Assembly (NCBI RefSeq): GCF_015751965.1
Contig: NZ_JADOVH010000003.1
Location: 248,001-312,000, forward strand
Direction: 5' to 3'
Length of the DNA: 64,000 nt
Origin: Frigoribacterium sp. CG_9.8
Lineage (GTDB): Bacteria > Actinomycetota > Actinomycetes > Actinomycetales > Microbacteriaceae
Shown here: positions 37,001 through 44,431 of the stretch, piece after piece
Layout: each line of letters opens with the position of its first letter
Numbering within the stretch: position 1 is the first letter of the stretch
Translations under genes and position numbers: made by a program
Notes under the pieces: generated by a model
Told to the model about the DNA's origin: nothing
The model's input: only the letters and a program-made list of their open reading frames with translations
Databases searched by the model: none

Positions 37001-37259
37001 CGTGCTTGCAGTCGAACCCGACCGGGCAGGAACACAGCCCGCCAGTCGGCTTGCCTGTGGTGGCCGAGATGAGTGCGCTGCACCGATAGGGCAATGGACC
37101 CGTACCGCTCACGCAGCCGCTCACAATCCGGCTCTCCGAGTCCCACCTCACCAGTGTGACGAAACCTGCCCTGGCATAGGTCAGGCCGCGCTGGAAAGAG
37201 GCGGGACCGACCAGTCGCTGGAGGTCGGTGATGTCGACCATCGGGGCGGCGTCGGGCAT
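34017..37259 (-). CDS. SWIM-domain SNF2-family DNA-dependent ATPase
   Basis: A 1080-residue protein. The N-terminus carries a SWIM zinc finger (CSCPVGFDCKH, residues about 95-105). After a ~500-residue middle region comes the SNF2 motor: motif I LADDMGLGKTLQALAL, motif II VLDEAQFVKN (DEAQ), motif III ITGTPMENSLTDLW, and in the second lobe EADYVFLLDPWWNPATETQ and motif VI DRTHRIGQTRPVNVYRL. Bacterial SNF2-SWIM proteins (HepA/RapA relatives) remodel nucleoprotein or transcription complexes; the target is unknown. It starts at 37259 and converges on the aminopeptidase with a 47-base gap. Confidence 0.93.
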   Translation of the reverse strand: MPDAAPMVDITDLQRLVGPASFQRGLTYARAGFVTLVRWDSESRIVSGCVSGTGPLPYRCSALISATTGKPTGGLCSCPVGFDCKHVAALLLRSNTTTLTQLSGLTLPKTVVVQKQADWKSAVIALTERPEASRSRSARIGLLLELRELIPRSRSQWNGPIAKPATATSRGTLRLGVRPVLLSATGNWIRGNISWNSLGYQANRLDLATDQQRWFAQFAALHRSTREVYSGQEPDWLYLDDFHSPLLWQLLADAQAQGIALVTGKKETRVTIGSVAAISIDAQLEGELRLSPNLQVDGEPHPAATAAAIGDHGIYAWEFDPRPRFTLAATSAPLADEQRALLGAAQPVVIPASDVDEFLRDFYPRLSRVITVTSADASVVLPEHTPPVLVLTVGYQPKQAVKIAWDWDYSGQRKSLRGADDRDFSTEHRVLAAVTRLLDPVTDDTLRGLDAAEFVTKVLPTLERVDGLRVESVGTRPDYRELTGIPKLTFTTVATDTSDWFDLGVYIRIDGRDVPFTKVFTALSKGMTKVLLVDNSYLSLNQPVFEELKRLIDEASTLAEWETGVRISRYQASLWSEFEDLADETLEAQAWREAAKGLLAIESIEPTELPVTVDATLRPYQKEGFDWLAFLWSQKLGGILADDMGLGKTLQALALIAHAQAGGASAPFLIVAPTSVVSNWLAEATRFTPSLTVRCVTTTKQSLATLADGADIVVTSYALFRLGFEKYQSIGWSGLVLDEAQFVKNPASKAHGAAVALTAPFKLAITGTPMENSLTDLWALFAITAPGLFASGRRFAEEYARPISAGGAAADSAQNAAALIGKLRRRIRPLMMRRTKDLVASELPAKQEQILRVELAPRHRKLYDIVLQKERQKLLGLIDDLDRNRFIVFRSLTLLRMLSLDASLVDEAHADIPSSKLDALFEQLDDVVAEGHRALIFSQFTSFLRKAAGRLDAAGIAYEYLDGSTLHRADVIARFKSGDAPVFLISLKAGGFGLNLTEADYVFLLDPWWNPATETQAVDRTHRIGQTRPVNVYRLVATGTIEEKVMALRDRKAKLFDAVMDDDAIFSTALTADDIRGLLE

Positions 37260-37303
37260 TCGACTATGGTCTCACGCGGGGGGCTGCGCAGGCTGGGGTG
37301 CCA

Positions 37304-38611
37304 TTACCGCCGGAAAACCCCGCGTCGGGCAGACCGGGCTAGCCGTCCGGCATCCCGGCTCAGACTGATTCCCACGATCGCTCCGAGCGCGATCGACAGC
37401 ACCGAGATACCCGCTGTTGCCAGCGTTTGGATGCCAGCCACGCCGCCCTCGGCCACGCCGCTCAACCCGATGAAGCCGAGTGCTCCCGGCACCAGAAGCC
37501 ACAAGCACGCGAGCGACATGACGGATGCCGGCGGCGACGTGCGAAAGTGGCTCGCGAACCGCGTAAACGGGGCAACGACAACGGCCCCGACGAACCCACT
37601 GAGACCGGCCCCGATGGCGACAGCGCCGAGCGCCTGGGCTCCGTACGTGACGGCGAGACTCAGGAAGATCCAGAGAAGCGCTCCCCTCGGAGCGGACATG
37701 AACAGGGTGAATCCCACAGCGACCAGTGCCACACCGAGAAGGCCGGCCCACGGGCCGAGAAGCGGTTGCGGCGAGGCTGTCGGCAGGCCGCCGACCAGCG
37801 TCGTTGCTGCGAAGACTCCGAAGGTGAGAAGCAGAAGCTGCGAGCCACCGTAGACGAGACGACTCGCCCCGGCGATGACCTGATTATTCGTCAGCTCGAT
37901 TGCTGCGATGGTCAGTGTGAGGCCGGGCAAGAACGAGACAAGGGGTGGTGCGATGATGCGAAGCGGTTCGTCGCCGACCACATGCACCAGCAGCGCTGTC
38001 ACCAGGGTCACGAGAAATGCCGCGATCACCGGCACCGTCGAAGCAAGCTCGGTGAACTTGCGCGCGAGAAGAACCAATAGGCCGACGCCGAACCCGAGCA
38101 CCGCATAGACCCAGATCGCGCCAAAGGTCGGGTTGATCACCATCCCGAATCCCACGGTGAGAATCACATGGCCGAGCAGTGAGACGCGCGGACCGAACCG
38201 GGGTGACGCGGTGCGAATGCGCGCGACCTCGGTAATCGCCTCCTGCGACGAGACCTCCGCTCTCAGCGCCCGCCCGACGAGTGTCTCGACGGCTCCGGTC
38301 TGATCCAGGCGACCACCGCCCGGACGCGCGGACTCGACCCGCACCTCCCCGCCCGCTGTGGACGATTGCAGCATCACGTAGGTGGGCAGAACTACCGTGC
38401 GCACGTCGTCGAGGCGATAGGCCTTGGCTACCGCGCGAAGGGTCTCTTCTACATCGTTGGTGGCTTGCCCGGTTTCAATCATGGCGAGTCCGAGGCCTTC
38501 GAGCATGCTGAGGATGCCGCGGGCATCCGTCTCCTCGCTCGAGATCGGAGCTCCCTGCACAGACTGCTTGAGGAGGCGCGAGGCCTGTCGTTGAAACCAT
38601 CCGAATGCCAT
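37304..38611 (-). CDS. ThrE-like threonine/serine exporter family protein
   Basis: A 435-residue protein. The soluble N-terminal domain (about 1-150) has the ThrE pattern ILSMLEGLGLAMIETGQATNDVEETL and a TYVMLQ strand. It is followed by about ten hydrophobic helices containing GHVILTVGFGMVINPTFGA and FLPGLTLTIAAIELTNNQVIAG. Family members export threonine/serine or related small metabolites. ATG 38611 has GGGGGA 12 bases upstream, which itself contains the alternative start at 38629. Confidence 0.9.
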   Translation of the reverse strand: MAFGWFQRQASRLLKQSVQGAPISSEETDARGILSMLEGLGLAMIETGQATNDVEETLRAVAKAYRLDDVRTVVLPTYVMLQSSTAGGEVRVESARPGGGRLDQTGAVETLVGRALRAEVSSQEAITEVARIRTASPRFGPRVSLLGHVILTVGFGMVINPTFGAIWVYAVLGFGVGLLVLLARKFTELASTVPVIAAFLVTLVTALLVHVVGDEPLRIIAPPLVSFLPGLTLTIAAIELTNNQVIAGASRLVYGGSQLLLLTFGVFAATTLVGGLPTASPQPLLGPWAGLLGVALVAVGFTLFMSAPRGALLWIFLSLAVTYGAQALGAVAIGAGLSGFVGAVVVAPFTRFASHFRTSPPASVMSLACLWLLVPGALGFIGLSGVAEGGVAGIQTLATAGISVLSIALGAIVGISLSRDAGRLARSARRGVFRR

Positions 38612-38642
38612 GCCACGATCATCCCCCATGCCCGCCCACCCC

Positions 38643-38678
38643 GCTGAGCACGCCGGTCGGGCTGAGCACGCCGGTCGA
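38643..38678. repeat. 18-bp direct repeat (x2) downstream of the histidine phosphatase gene
   Basis: Two copies of GCTGAGCACGCCGGTCGG lie between the histidine phosphatase stop and the ThrE-like gene start. They contribute to a GC-rich stretch with no other feature. Confidence 0.8.
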
Positions 38679-38707
38679 GCGGGACGCTCTCGCGCCCGTG
38701 TCGTGAC

Positions 38708-39349
38708 TCAGTGCCCGATAGCCTCGCCGGTCGGATCGCTCGCAGTGTCATCGACCAGATCCGGTCCGCCGATCGGGGCACCGGCCCACGACACCAGTGT
38801 CCACCCATCCGCGGAGGACCCCGAAAGCTCGACCACACCCGTATTGTCGAGCTCGTTATTGCCGGCGAAGATCGCGGGAATATTAGTGGCGCGCGCGGCT
38901 GTCCAGACGCGAATTGCTGCGCCGTGGCTGAACACTACGGCAGAGTCCAGGTGAGAGACAGCGGCGATTGCGCTGTCGAAGCGTCGGAAGAACGTGTGAC
39001 CATCGCTCGCGCCAGGCATCGTGACATCCAGATCTCCGGATCCCCAAGCGAACGCGGTCTTCAGATAGCGGCGAACGGATGCCCGATCGGTTTGCCCTTC
39101 CAGATCACCCGCTTCGATCTCGTGTAGGCCGTCGATCACGGTAGCGTTTCCGAAGGGCAAGGCCGTGAGCTGCGTGCGCACCAGCGTCGAGGCAAAAATC
39201 CCGCCGACATTCTGATGGCGCAGTGCCTCGGCCACGGCGATAGCCTGGCTGGTGCCGAGGGCGGTGAGTCCGGGACCGGGGTGTGCCGTATCGATCTGGC
39301 CGAGCACGTTGGCTGGGGTCTGTCCGTGACGGATGAGCAAGAGACGCAT
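38708..39349 (-). CDS. Histidine phosphatase family protein
   Basis: A 213-residue protein starting [14 protein letters not shown], the RHG motif with the phosphoryl-accepting His. [11 protein letters not shown] is the partner acidic block and [12 protein letters not shown] carries the second catalytic His. Substrates of this branch range from phosphoglycerate to small phosphoesters. ATG 39349 with GGAGAG upstream is the family-typical start; the longer open frame to 39616 overlaps the divergent monooxygenase gene. Confidence 0.92.
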   Translation of the reverse strand: MRLLLIRHGQTPANVLGQIDTAHPGPGLTALGTSQAIAVAEALRHQNVGGIFASTLVRTQLTALPFGNATVIDGLHEIEAGDLEGQTDRASVRRYLKTAFAWGSGDLDVTMPGASDGHTFFRRFDSAIAAVSHLDSAVVFSHGAAIRVWTAARATNIPAIFAGNNELDNTGVVELSGSSADGWTLVSWAGAPIGGPDLVDDTASDPTGEAIGH

Positions 39350-39475
39350 GGTGCTCTCCAGCATACGGAGGGCAAACAGGGAGGCTCCCTGCTCACCGCT
39401 CGAGGGAACGAATCCGACGATGACACGGTTAGTGTCCATGTGCGCCGGATTGCGCACACCAGAAAGGCGCTCACG

Positions 39476-40495
39476 ATGACCATCCCAATTTCGATACTCG
39501 ACCTCGCACCAATCGCCCCGGGGCAGACCGTGGGAAAGAGTTTTGTGAACAGTGTGCGCCTCGCGCAGGTGGCGGAGTCGAGCGGGTACACCCGGGTCTG
39601 GTACGCCGAGCATCACAACATGAGCTCTATCGCATCATCCGCTACCAGCGTGCTGATCGGCCATGTCGCGGATCACACCTCCACTATTCGCCTGGGCTCC
39701 GGTGGCGTGATGCTGCCGAACCACTCGCCACTGGCCATCGCAGAGCAATTCGGAACTCTTGCCGAACTCCACCCCGGACGCATCGACCTCGGACTCGGAC
39801 GTGCCCCAGGAAGCGACCAGAACACCGCTCGGGCGATGCGACGCGACCCCCGATCGTCTGATCAATTCCCCAAGGATGTCCTGGAACTGCAGGCCTTTCT
39901 GCGCGGCGAATCGACTGTACCCGGTGTCCAAGCGGTGCCCGGCAGTGGCACCAACGTGCCGCTGTACATCCTCGGATCGTCCCTGTTCGGCGCCCAACTC
40001 GCCGCCGCATTCGGCCTGCCATATGCATTCGCGTCGCACTTCGCCCCTGGTGCGCTCCACGAAGCAATGGCGCTCTACCGCAGCGAGTTCCGCCCCTCTC
40101 GCCAACTAGCCGAGCCCTACGCGATCGCCGCGGTCAACGTGATCGCAGCGGACGACGAAGCGGATGCTCGGGTCCAGTTCGAAGCGACCCGCCGCGCGCG
40201 AGTTCGCAGCCTGATTACCCGCAGCCCCTCACCAACCGGAGAAGCGCTCATCGAATACACCGACGACCAGATCGACGCCTGCCTCACCACGCCAGAGGGG
40301 CGCAACATCGCGAACATGATGCGCTACTCGGCGGTCGGCACACCATCGCAAGTTCGCACCTTCCTCGACGAGTTCGCTGCCTCTGTGAACGCCGATGAGC
40401 TGCTCCTTGCGCATCAGTCACCGAATATCGACGATCGTCTGCGCTCGGTGGTGCTCACCGCCGAGGTTATGCACTGCCTGCAGCCGGTCCAATAA
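39476..40495 (+). CDS. LLM-class flavin-dependent oxidoreductase (luciferase-like)
   Basis: A 339-residue TIM-barrel flavoenzyme: ISILDLAPI at strand 1, [24 protein letters not shown], and [22 protein letters not shown] and [16 protein letters not shown], the blocks of the MsnO8/YhbW-like group. It uses FMNH2 with O2, or F420, on an unknown substrate. ATG 39476 follows AAAGGCG. The gene is followed 42 bases later by an SDR gene on the same strand. Confidence 0.92.
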   Translation: MTIPISILDLAPIAPGQTVGKSFVNSVRLAQVAESSGYTRVWYAEHHNMSSIASSATSVLIGHVADHTSTIRLGSGGVMLPNHSPLAIAEQFGTLAELHPGRIDLGLGRAPGSDQNTARAMRRDPRSSDQFPKDVLELQAFLRGESTVPGVQAVPGSGTNVPLYILGSSLFGAQLAAAFGLPYAFASHFAPGALHEAMALYRSEFRPSRQLAEPYAIAAVNVIAADDEADARVQFEATRRARVRSLITRSPSPTGEALIEYTDDQIDACLTTPEGRNIANMMRYSAVGTPSQVRTFLDEFAASVNADELLLAHQSPNIDDRLRSVVLTAEVMHCLQPVQ

Positions 40496-40537
40496 TCAGC
40501 CGATCCACCACCCAGCCGCCACCAGAGATAATCGGGT

Positions 40538-41350
40538 ATGCCCGAAACCATCATCATTACCGGAGCAAGCGACGGGATCGGCGCCGCCGCCGCCCGCGCT
40601 CTCTCCGCTAGCGAGCACACCGTCGTTATCGTCGGCCGCTCTCCCGAGAAGACAGCACGAGTTGCGGATGCCCTTGGCGCCCAGCACTTCGTCGCCGACT
40701 TCTCGAAGCTGAGCGAGGTGCGTCGCCTCGCCGAAGAATTGCGCGAGCGATACCCGCGCATCGATGTACTCGCCAATAATGCCGGCGGCATCTTCGGCGA
40801 TCGCACCCTCACCGAGGATGGCCACGAGCTCACCCTCCAGGTCAATCACCTCGCGCCTTTCCTGCTCACGCACCTGCTGATGGACCGTCTCATCCTGAGC
40901 AAGACCCGTATCATCAACACCTCCAGCGTGGCGAACCTCAGCGGCAATATCGACATCAACGATCTCGATCTCGCGACGCGGTTCTCGCCCGGTCGCGCTT
41001 ACAGCAACGCAAAACTCGACAACATCCTCTTCACGAGCGAACTTGCCCGCCGGTTCGGCGCCGAGGGCATCACCACCGCAGCATTCCATCCGGGGGTCGT
41101 CGCTTCAAATTTCGCGAGCGAATCCACCAGCCCACTTCGGGTGATCTATCGAAGCCTGCTGCGCAACACGCTTATTTCATCCGAAAAGGGCGCCGACACC
41201 CTGGTCTGGCTCGCTACCACCGCTCCCGGCCGCGACTGGACATCCGGAAATTACTACATCAAACGCAAACCGGGTCGCACCAACCGGCAAGCGGATGACG
41301 CGGGGCTCGCGAGCGCGCTCTGGGAGCGCAGCATGGCGCTGGTCGAGTAG
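40538..41350 (+). CDS. Short-chain dehydrogenase/reductase
   Basis: A 270-residue classical-type SDR: Rossmann TGASDGIGAAAARAL, NNAGG, RIINTSSVANLS (catalytic Ser) and YSNAK (Tyr-xxx-Lys dyad; AYSNAKLDNILFT). The sequence resembles retinol dehydrogenase-like SDRs with the C-terminal KGADTLVWLAT segment. The substrate is unknown; NADP(H) use is likely. Probably co-transcribed with the monooxygenase upstream. Confidence 0.93.
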   Translation: MPETIIITGASDGIGAAAARALSASEHTVVIVGRSPEKTARVADALGAQHFVADFSKLSEVRRLAEELRERYPRIDVLANNAGGIFGDRTLTEDGHELTLQVNHLAPFLLTHLLMDRLILSKTRIINTSSVANLSGNIDINDLDLATRFSPGRAYSNAKLDNILFTSELARRFGAEGITTAAFHPGVVASNFASESTSPLRVIYRSLLRNTLISSEKGADTLVWLATTAPGRDWTSGNYYIKRKPGRTNRQADDAGLASALWERSMALVE

Positions 41351-41375
41351 GAACCTATATCCGGCGCATCCTGCA

Positions 41376-41423
41376 GCACTCGCAACCGCAATCGCACTCG
41401 CACTCGCAACCGCAATCGCACTG
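41376..41423. repeat. 24-bp tandem repeat (x2) between convergent genes
   Basis: Two nearly perfect copies of a 24-bp unit (GCACTCGCAACCGCAATCGC...) fill the gap between the SDR stop and the end of the phosphatase-family gene. The unit itself is built of smaller CGCAA/CGCAC steps. Confidence 0.9.
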
Positions 41424-41444
41424 GCGGGCTCGGGCTCGACCCGC

Positions 41445-42284
41445 TCAGCCAGAGGCGCGTGCGCCGGTAAGGGTGATGAGTGCCTGCACCGGCGCGTGGT
41501 CCGAGGGCCAGCCGCCATCGAATTGGTCGACGTTGATTGCGGTCTTGGAGACGTCGATACCGGGAGTTGCGAGGATCCAGTCGATGCGCTTGCGATCGAG
41601 CCTGGGGGCGCGATAGTCGGGAAAGGTGCCCCAGGCATCAGTGACCCGCTCGATCGCCGTATCCCAGGTATCCACGAGCGTCCCTCCGGCGGTGAGGGCG
41701 TCGAACGGGAGCGAACCGACGCTCGTGTTGAAGTCACCAATGACAACAGTGGCGAGGGGCGTGAGGGCGACGAGACTGCGGACCAGCGCAGCGGAATGCA
41801 TTCTCGAAGTGCGGGACCGATGATCGAAGTGGGTGTTGAGTAGCCGGAAAGTGTGGCCGGTGGCCCGATCCTGGAAGGTGACATCAACCAGCACCCGCGG
41901 CACCTTGTTGCCCCAGCTGGAAGAGCCGGCGATGGCTGGGGTATCGGACAGGGCCGTCTGGCTCCACTGCAGCAGCTTCAGCCGTCGACCATCGTAAAAG
42001 ACCGGACAGCCCTCACCACGCTGATCTGCGTTACGTCCATAGCCGATTGAGCGGAATTCGTCCCCGAGTGCGTGGCGAAGAAATCCGGCCTGATCGGGCA
42101 GTGCCTCCTGAACCCCGATGATCGTGGGCCTCTCGGCCTTCAGGAGTCGAGACACCAGCGGCCGACGCCTGCTCCAGCGATCGGGGCTGCCCGGCATCAG
42201 GTGCGGTATCCGTCGGCGGATGTTGAAACTCATCACGTGCACCAGCGGAGCGATGACCGGGCCTAATAGCGGGGTGTCCGTCAC
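41445..42284 (-). CDS. Endonuclease/exonuclease/phosphatase family protein
   Basis: A 279-residue EEP-fold protein: VMSFNIRR (first Asn), IIGVQEAL (metal-binding Glu), LLNTHFDHRS, VVIGDFNTS (Asp/Asn) and WPSDHAPV (catalytic Asp-His). No signal peptide is present. Members hydrolyse phosphodiesters in nucleic acids, lipids or inositol phosphates; the target is open. ATG 42284; its 5' end is divergent from the DUF1653 gene. Confidence 0.93.
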   Translation of the reverse strand: MTDTPLLGPVIAPLVHVMSFNIRRRIPHLMPGSPDRWSRRRPLVSRLLKAERPTIIGVQEALPDQAGFLRHALGDEFRSIGYGRNADQRGEGCPVFYDGRRLKLLQWSQTALSDTPAIAGSSSWGNKVPRVLVDVTFQDRATGHTFRLLNTHFDHRSRTSRMHSAALVRSLVALTPLATVVIGDFNTSVGSLPFDALTAGGTLVDTWDTAIERVTDAWGTFPDYRAPRLDRKRIDWILATPGIDVSKTAINVDQFDGGWPSDHAPVQALITLTGARASG

Positions 42285-42339
42285 GCAGCAAGCCTACGGT
42301 CGCAGCGATTCATATTCAGCCACGAGCTAGCCTTCTGTG

Positions 42340-42567
42340 ATGGCCGAATCATTACCCGACATCCTCCCCGGCACCTACCGTCACTACAAGGGCGGCCTGT
42401 ACGAGGTGATTGGGGCGGCAACCCACTCGGAGACCGAAGAGCCACTGGTCGTATACCGCGCACTCTACGGAGCATTCGGGTTGTGGGTACGTCCCCGCGA
42501 GATGTTTTTCGGTAACGTCCAGGTCGATGGCCAGAGCATAATCCGATTCGAACCGGTCCCGGGCTGA
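42340..42567 (+). CDS. DUF1653 protein
   Basis: A 75-residue protein, LPGTYRHYKGGLYEVIGAA, then VVYRALYGAFGLWVRPREMFF, a near-perfect DUF1653 match (a small beta-rich fold of unknown role). The start is ATG 42340 or the adjoining GTG 42337. About 100 bases of its 3' end overlap, on the opposite strand, the C-terminal extension of the antiporter gene. Confidence 0.88.
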   Translation: MAESLPDILPGTYRHYKGGLYEVIGAATHSETEEPLVVYRALYGAFGLWVRPREMFFGNVQVDGQSIIRFEPVPG

Positions 42568-43802
42568 GCGGGTCCCGCTGACCCGATCCCCGCCGACCCG
42601 ATCCCCGCCGAACCGATTCGCGCAGACGCGATCCGCTCCTGCCGGATGCTGAGCCGACGTCGGAACCAGGCCGCATCCGTCATCCGTGTGAGTAGCGGAC
42701 CGGCAATGACTGTCAGCAGCACGTAGGCCGTCGCGAGTGGAGCGAGTCGCGGTTCGATACCGGAAGCCGCAGCCAACCCGGCAATGACGATCGAAAACTC
42801 ACCGCGGGGCGTCAGTGCGAACCCGGTTCGCCACCGCCCGGGTACGCCGATACCCGCCGCAGCGGCCGCGCGGTAGCCGGTGAACGTCTTCGTCGCAATC
42901 GTGATCACCGCGAGGATGGCTGCAGGAAGGAGAACCGGCGGAATGCTTGCCGGCTCGGTGGAAAGCCCGAAAAATACGAAGAATACCGCCGCAAAGAGAT
43001 CACGCAGCGGGAAGAGGAGTTGCTGGGCATTGTGCGCAACCCGGCCGGAGAGTGCGATTCCCACCAGGAATGCACCGACTGCAGAGGAGACATTGACTTC
43101 CTGCGCGATTCCCGCCACCAGCATGGTGAGTCCAAGAACACCGAGCAGGAGGGACTCCGAGTGCCCGGCAGCGAACAGTCGCGAGACGACGCGGCCATGC
43201 CGCAGGGCAAAGTAGAGAATCATCGCAACGACCAGCACCGCGATGGTCAGCGCCGTCGCTCCCGCAAGCACACCGGCTCCGATCGCCAGAGCTGAGAGCA
43301 CAGGCAAATAGAACGCCATTGCCAGATCCTCAATGACCAGGATCGACAGGATCGTCGGCGTCTCTCGGTTGCCAAGACGCCGCAGATCCCGCAGAACCTT
43401 TGCGATCACTCCCGAAGACGATACCCAGGTGATGCCGCCGAGCGCCACGGCGGCCACCGGCCCCCACCCGAGGATGAGGGCGCACGCGGCGCCGGGCAGC
43501 GCATTGAGCAGAAAATCCAGAATGCCGGCTTTGCGCGACCGTCGAAGGCTGGTGATGAGCTCCGTCGGCGAATATTCCAGTCCGAGCATGACGAGAAGCA
43601 GGATGACTCCGAGTTCGCTTCCGAAGCTGAAAAAATCGTTGCCAGCGTCGAGCGGGACGAATCCACCCACCCCGAATGCAAGACCGGCGAGAAGATAGAG
43701 CGGGATCGCCGAGACGCCAATCCGATCGGCAAGCCGTGACAGCAGGCTGAGCCCGAGAAGCACGGCCCCGACCTCAATGAGGAGCAGTGCGGCGTCATGC
43801 AT
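42465..43802 (-). CDS. Cation:proton antiporter, KhtU/CPA2 type
   Basis: A 445-residue membrane exchanger with about 12 helices: LLAGLAFGVGGFVPL, LLLVMLGLEYSPTELI and the ion-site VSSSGVIAKVLRDL and LVIEDLAMAFYLPVL segments of CPA2 antiporters. The following TrkA-C-type regulator gene makes a KhtTU-like K+/H+ pair. The transport domain ends near RRRL; the last ~60 residues are an odd tail with IGSAG repeats (15-bp units at 42581-42625) and a stretch that is simply the antisense of the DUF1653 gene. The natural stop may therefore have been lost. ATG 43802 overlaps nothing but lies 14 bases after khtT-like. Confidence 0.87.
   Translation of the reverse strand: MHDAALLLIEVGAVLLGLSLLSRLADRIGVSAIPLYLLAGLAFGVGGFVPLDAGNDFFSFGSELGVILLLVMLGLEYSPTELITSLRRSRKAGILDFLLNALPGAACALILGWGPVAAVALGGITWVSSSGVIAKVLRDLRRLGNRETPTILSILVIEDLAMAFYLPVLSALAIGAGVLAGATALTIAVLVVAMILYFALRHGRVVSRLFAAGHSESLLLGVLGLTMLVAGIAQEVNVSSAVGAFLVGIALSGRVAHNAQQLLFPLRDLFAAVFFVFFGLSTEPASIPPVLLPAAILAVITIATKTFTGYRAAAAAGIGVPGRWRTGFALTPRGEFSIVIAGLAAASGIEPRLAPLATAYVLLTVIAGPLLTRMTDAAWFRRRLSIRQERIASARIGSAGIGSAGIGSAGPAQPGTGSNRIMLWPSTWTLPKNISRGRTHNPNAP
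42581..42625. repeat. 15-bp tandem repeat in the antiporter tail
   Basis: Two perfect ACCCGATCCCCGCCG units and one diverged unit, just after the DUF1653 stop. On the minus strand they encode IGSAG repeats in the antiporter extension. Confidence 0.9.
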
Positions 43803-43816
43803 GGGCGGAAGGGATA

Positions 43817-44305
43817 TCAGCCGTCGGTGAGCAGGCGAGCGAGGGCATCGAGCCCGGCACGGGTACCGACCGCGACAATGGTGTCTCCGGCGGCGAGGAG
43901 CGTATCCGGTGTTGGCGAGGGGATAACATCCGCCCCCCGCACAATTGCGACGATGGACGAATGCGTGCGTGTGCGGGCCTTCGTCGCGCCCAGCACCTCA
44001 CCGGCATAGGGCGAGCCAGCCGAGATCACCAGCTGCTCGGTAAATAGCCCGGCAGCTTGTTCGCGGATGCCCGCGAGTTGTCCGAGCATCAGCGACGCCC
44101 CGAGCACATCGGCCAGGGCGGCGGCCTCATCGTCGGTCAGTGCGATGGAGTCAACAGCCTCATCCGGATCATCGACGCCGAACAGCGCGAGCTCCCGCTC
44201 GCCCGACCGATGGGATACGACACCAATGCGGCGGCCTTTTTTCGTGATCACGTCATGGCGCGTGCCGATCCCCGGCAGATCGACTTTTTCGACTCGTACG
44301 CTCAC
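43817..44305 (-). CDS. TrkA-C domain antiporter regulatory subunit, KhtT-like
   Basis: A 162-residue protein. The N-terminal half (VEKVDLPGIGTRHDVITKKGRRIGVVSHRSG) is the KhtT-specific domain and the C-terminal half (SPYAGEVLGATKARTRTHSSIVAIVRG ... LLAAGDTIVAVGT) is a TrkA-C ligand-binding domain. In KhtTU the peripheral subunit gates K+/H+ antiport in response to nucleotides or electrophile stress. GTG start at 44305; the antiporter follows 14 bases after the stop, so it is an operon. Confidence 0.9.
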   Translation of the reverse strand: MSVRVEKVDLPGIGTRHDVITKKGRRIGVVSHRSGERELALFGVDDPDEAVDSIALTDDEAAALADVLGASLMLGQLAGIREQAAGLFTEQLVISAGSPYAGEVLGATKARTRTHSSIVAIVRGADVIPSPTPDTLLAAGDTIVAVGTRAGLDALARLLTDG

Positions 44306-44431
44306 GCGGCAACCCTAACAGGAGGCCCGGTCAGGGTGGGCGCGACTGGCGCGACCAACCGGGTAGCGATTTTGCCAGTCTGAAGAAGCGACGCCAATTA
44401 CTTGTCCTCCTTAAGCCTCCATCCCGTGTCC

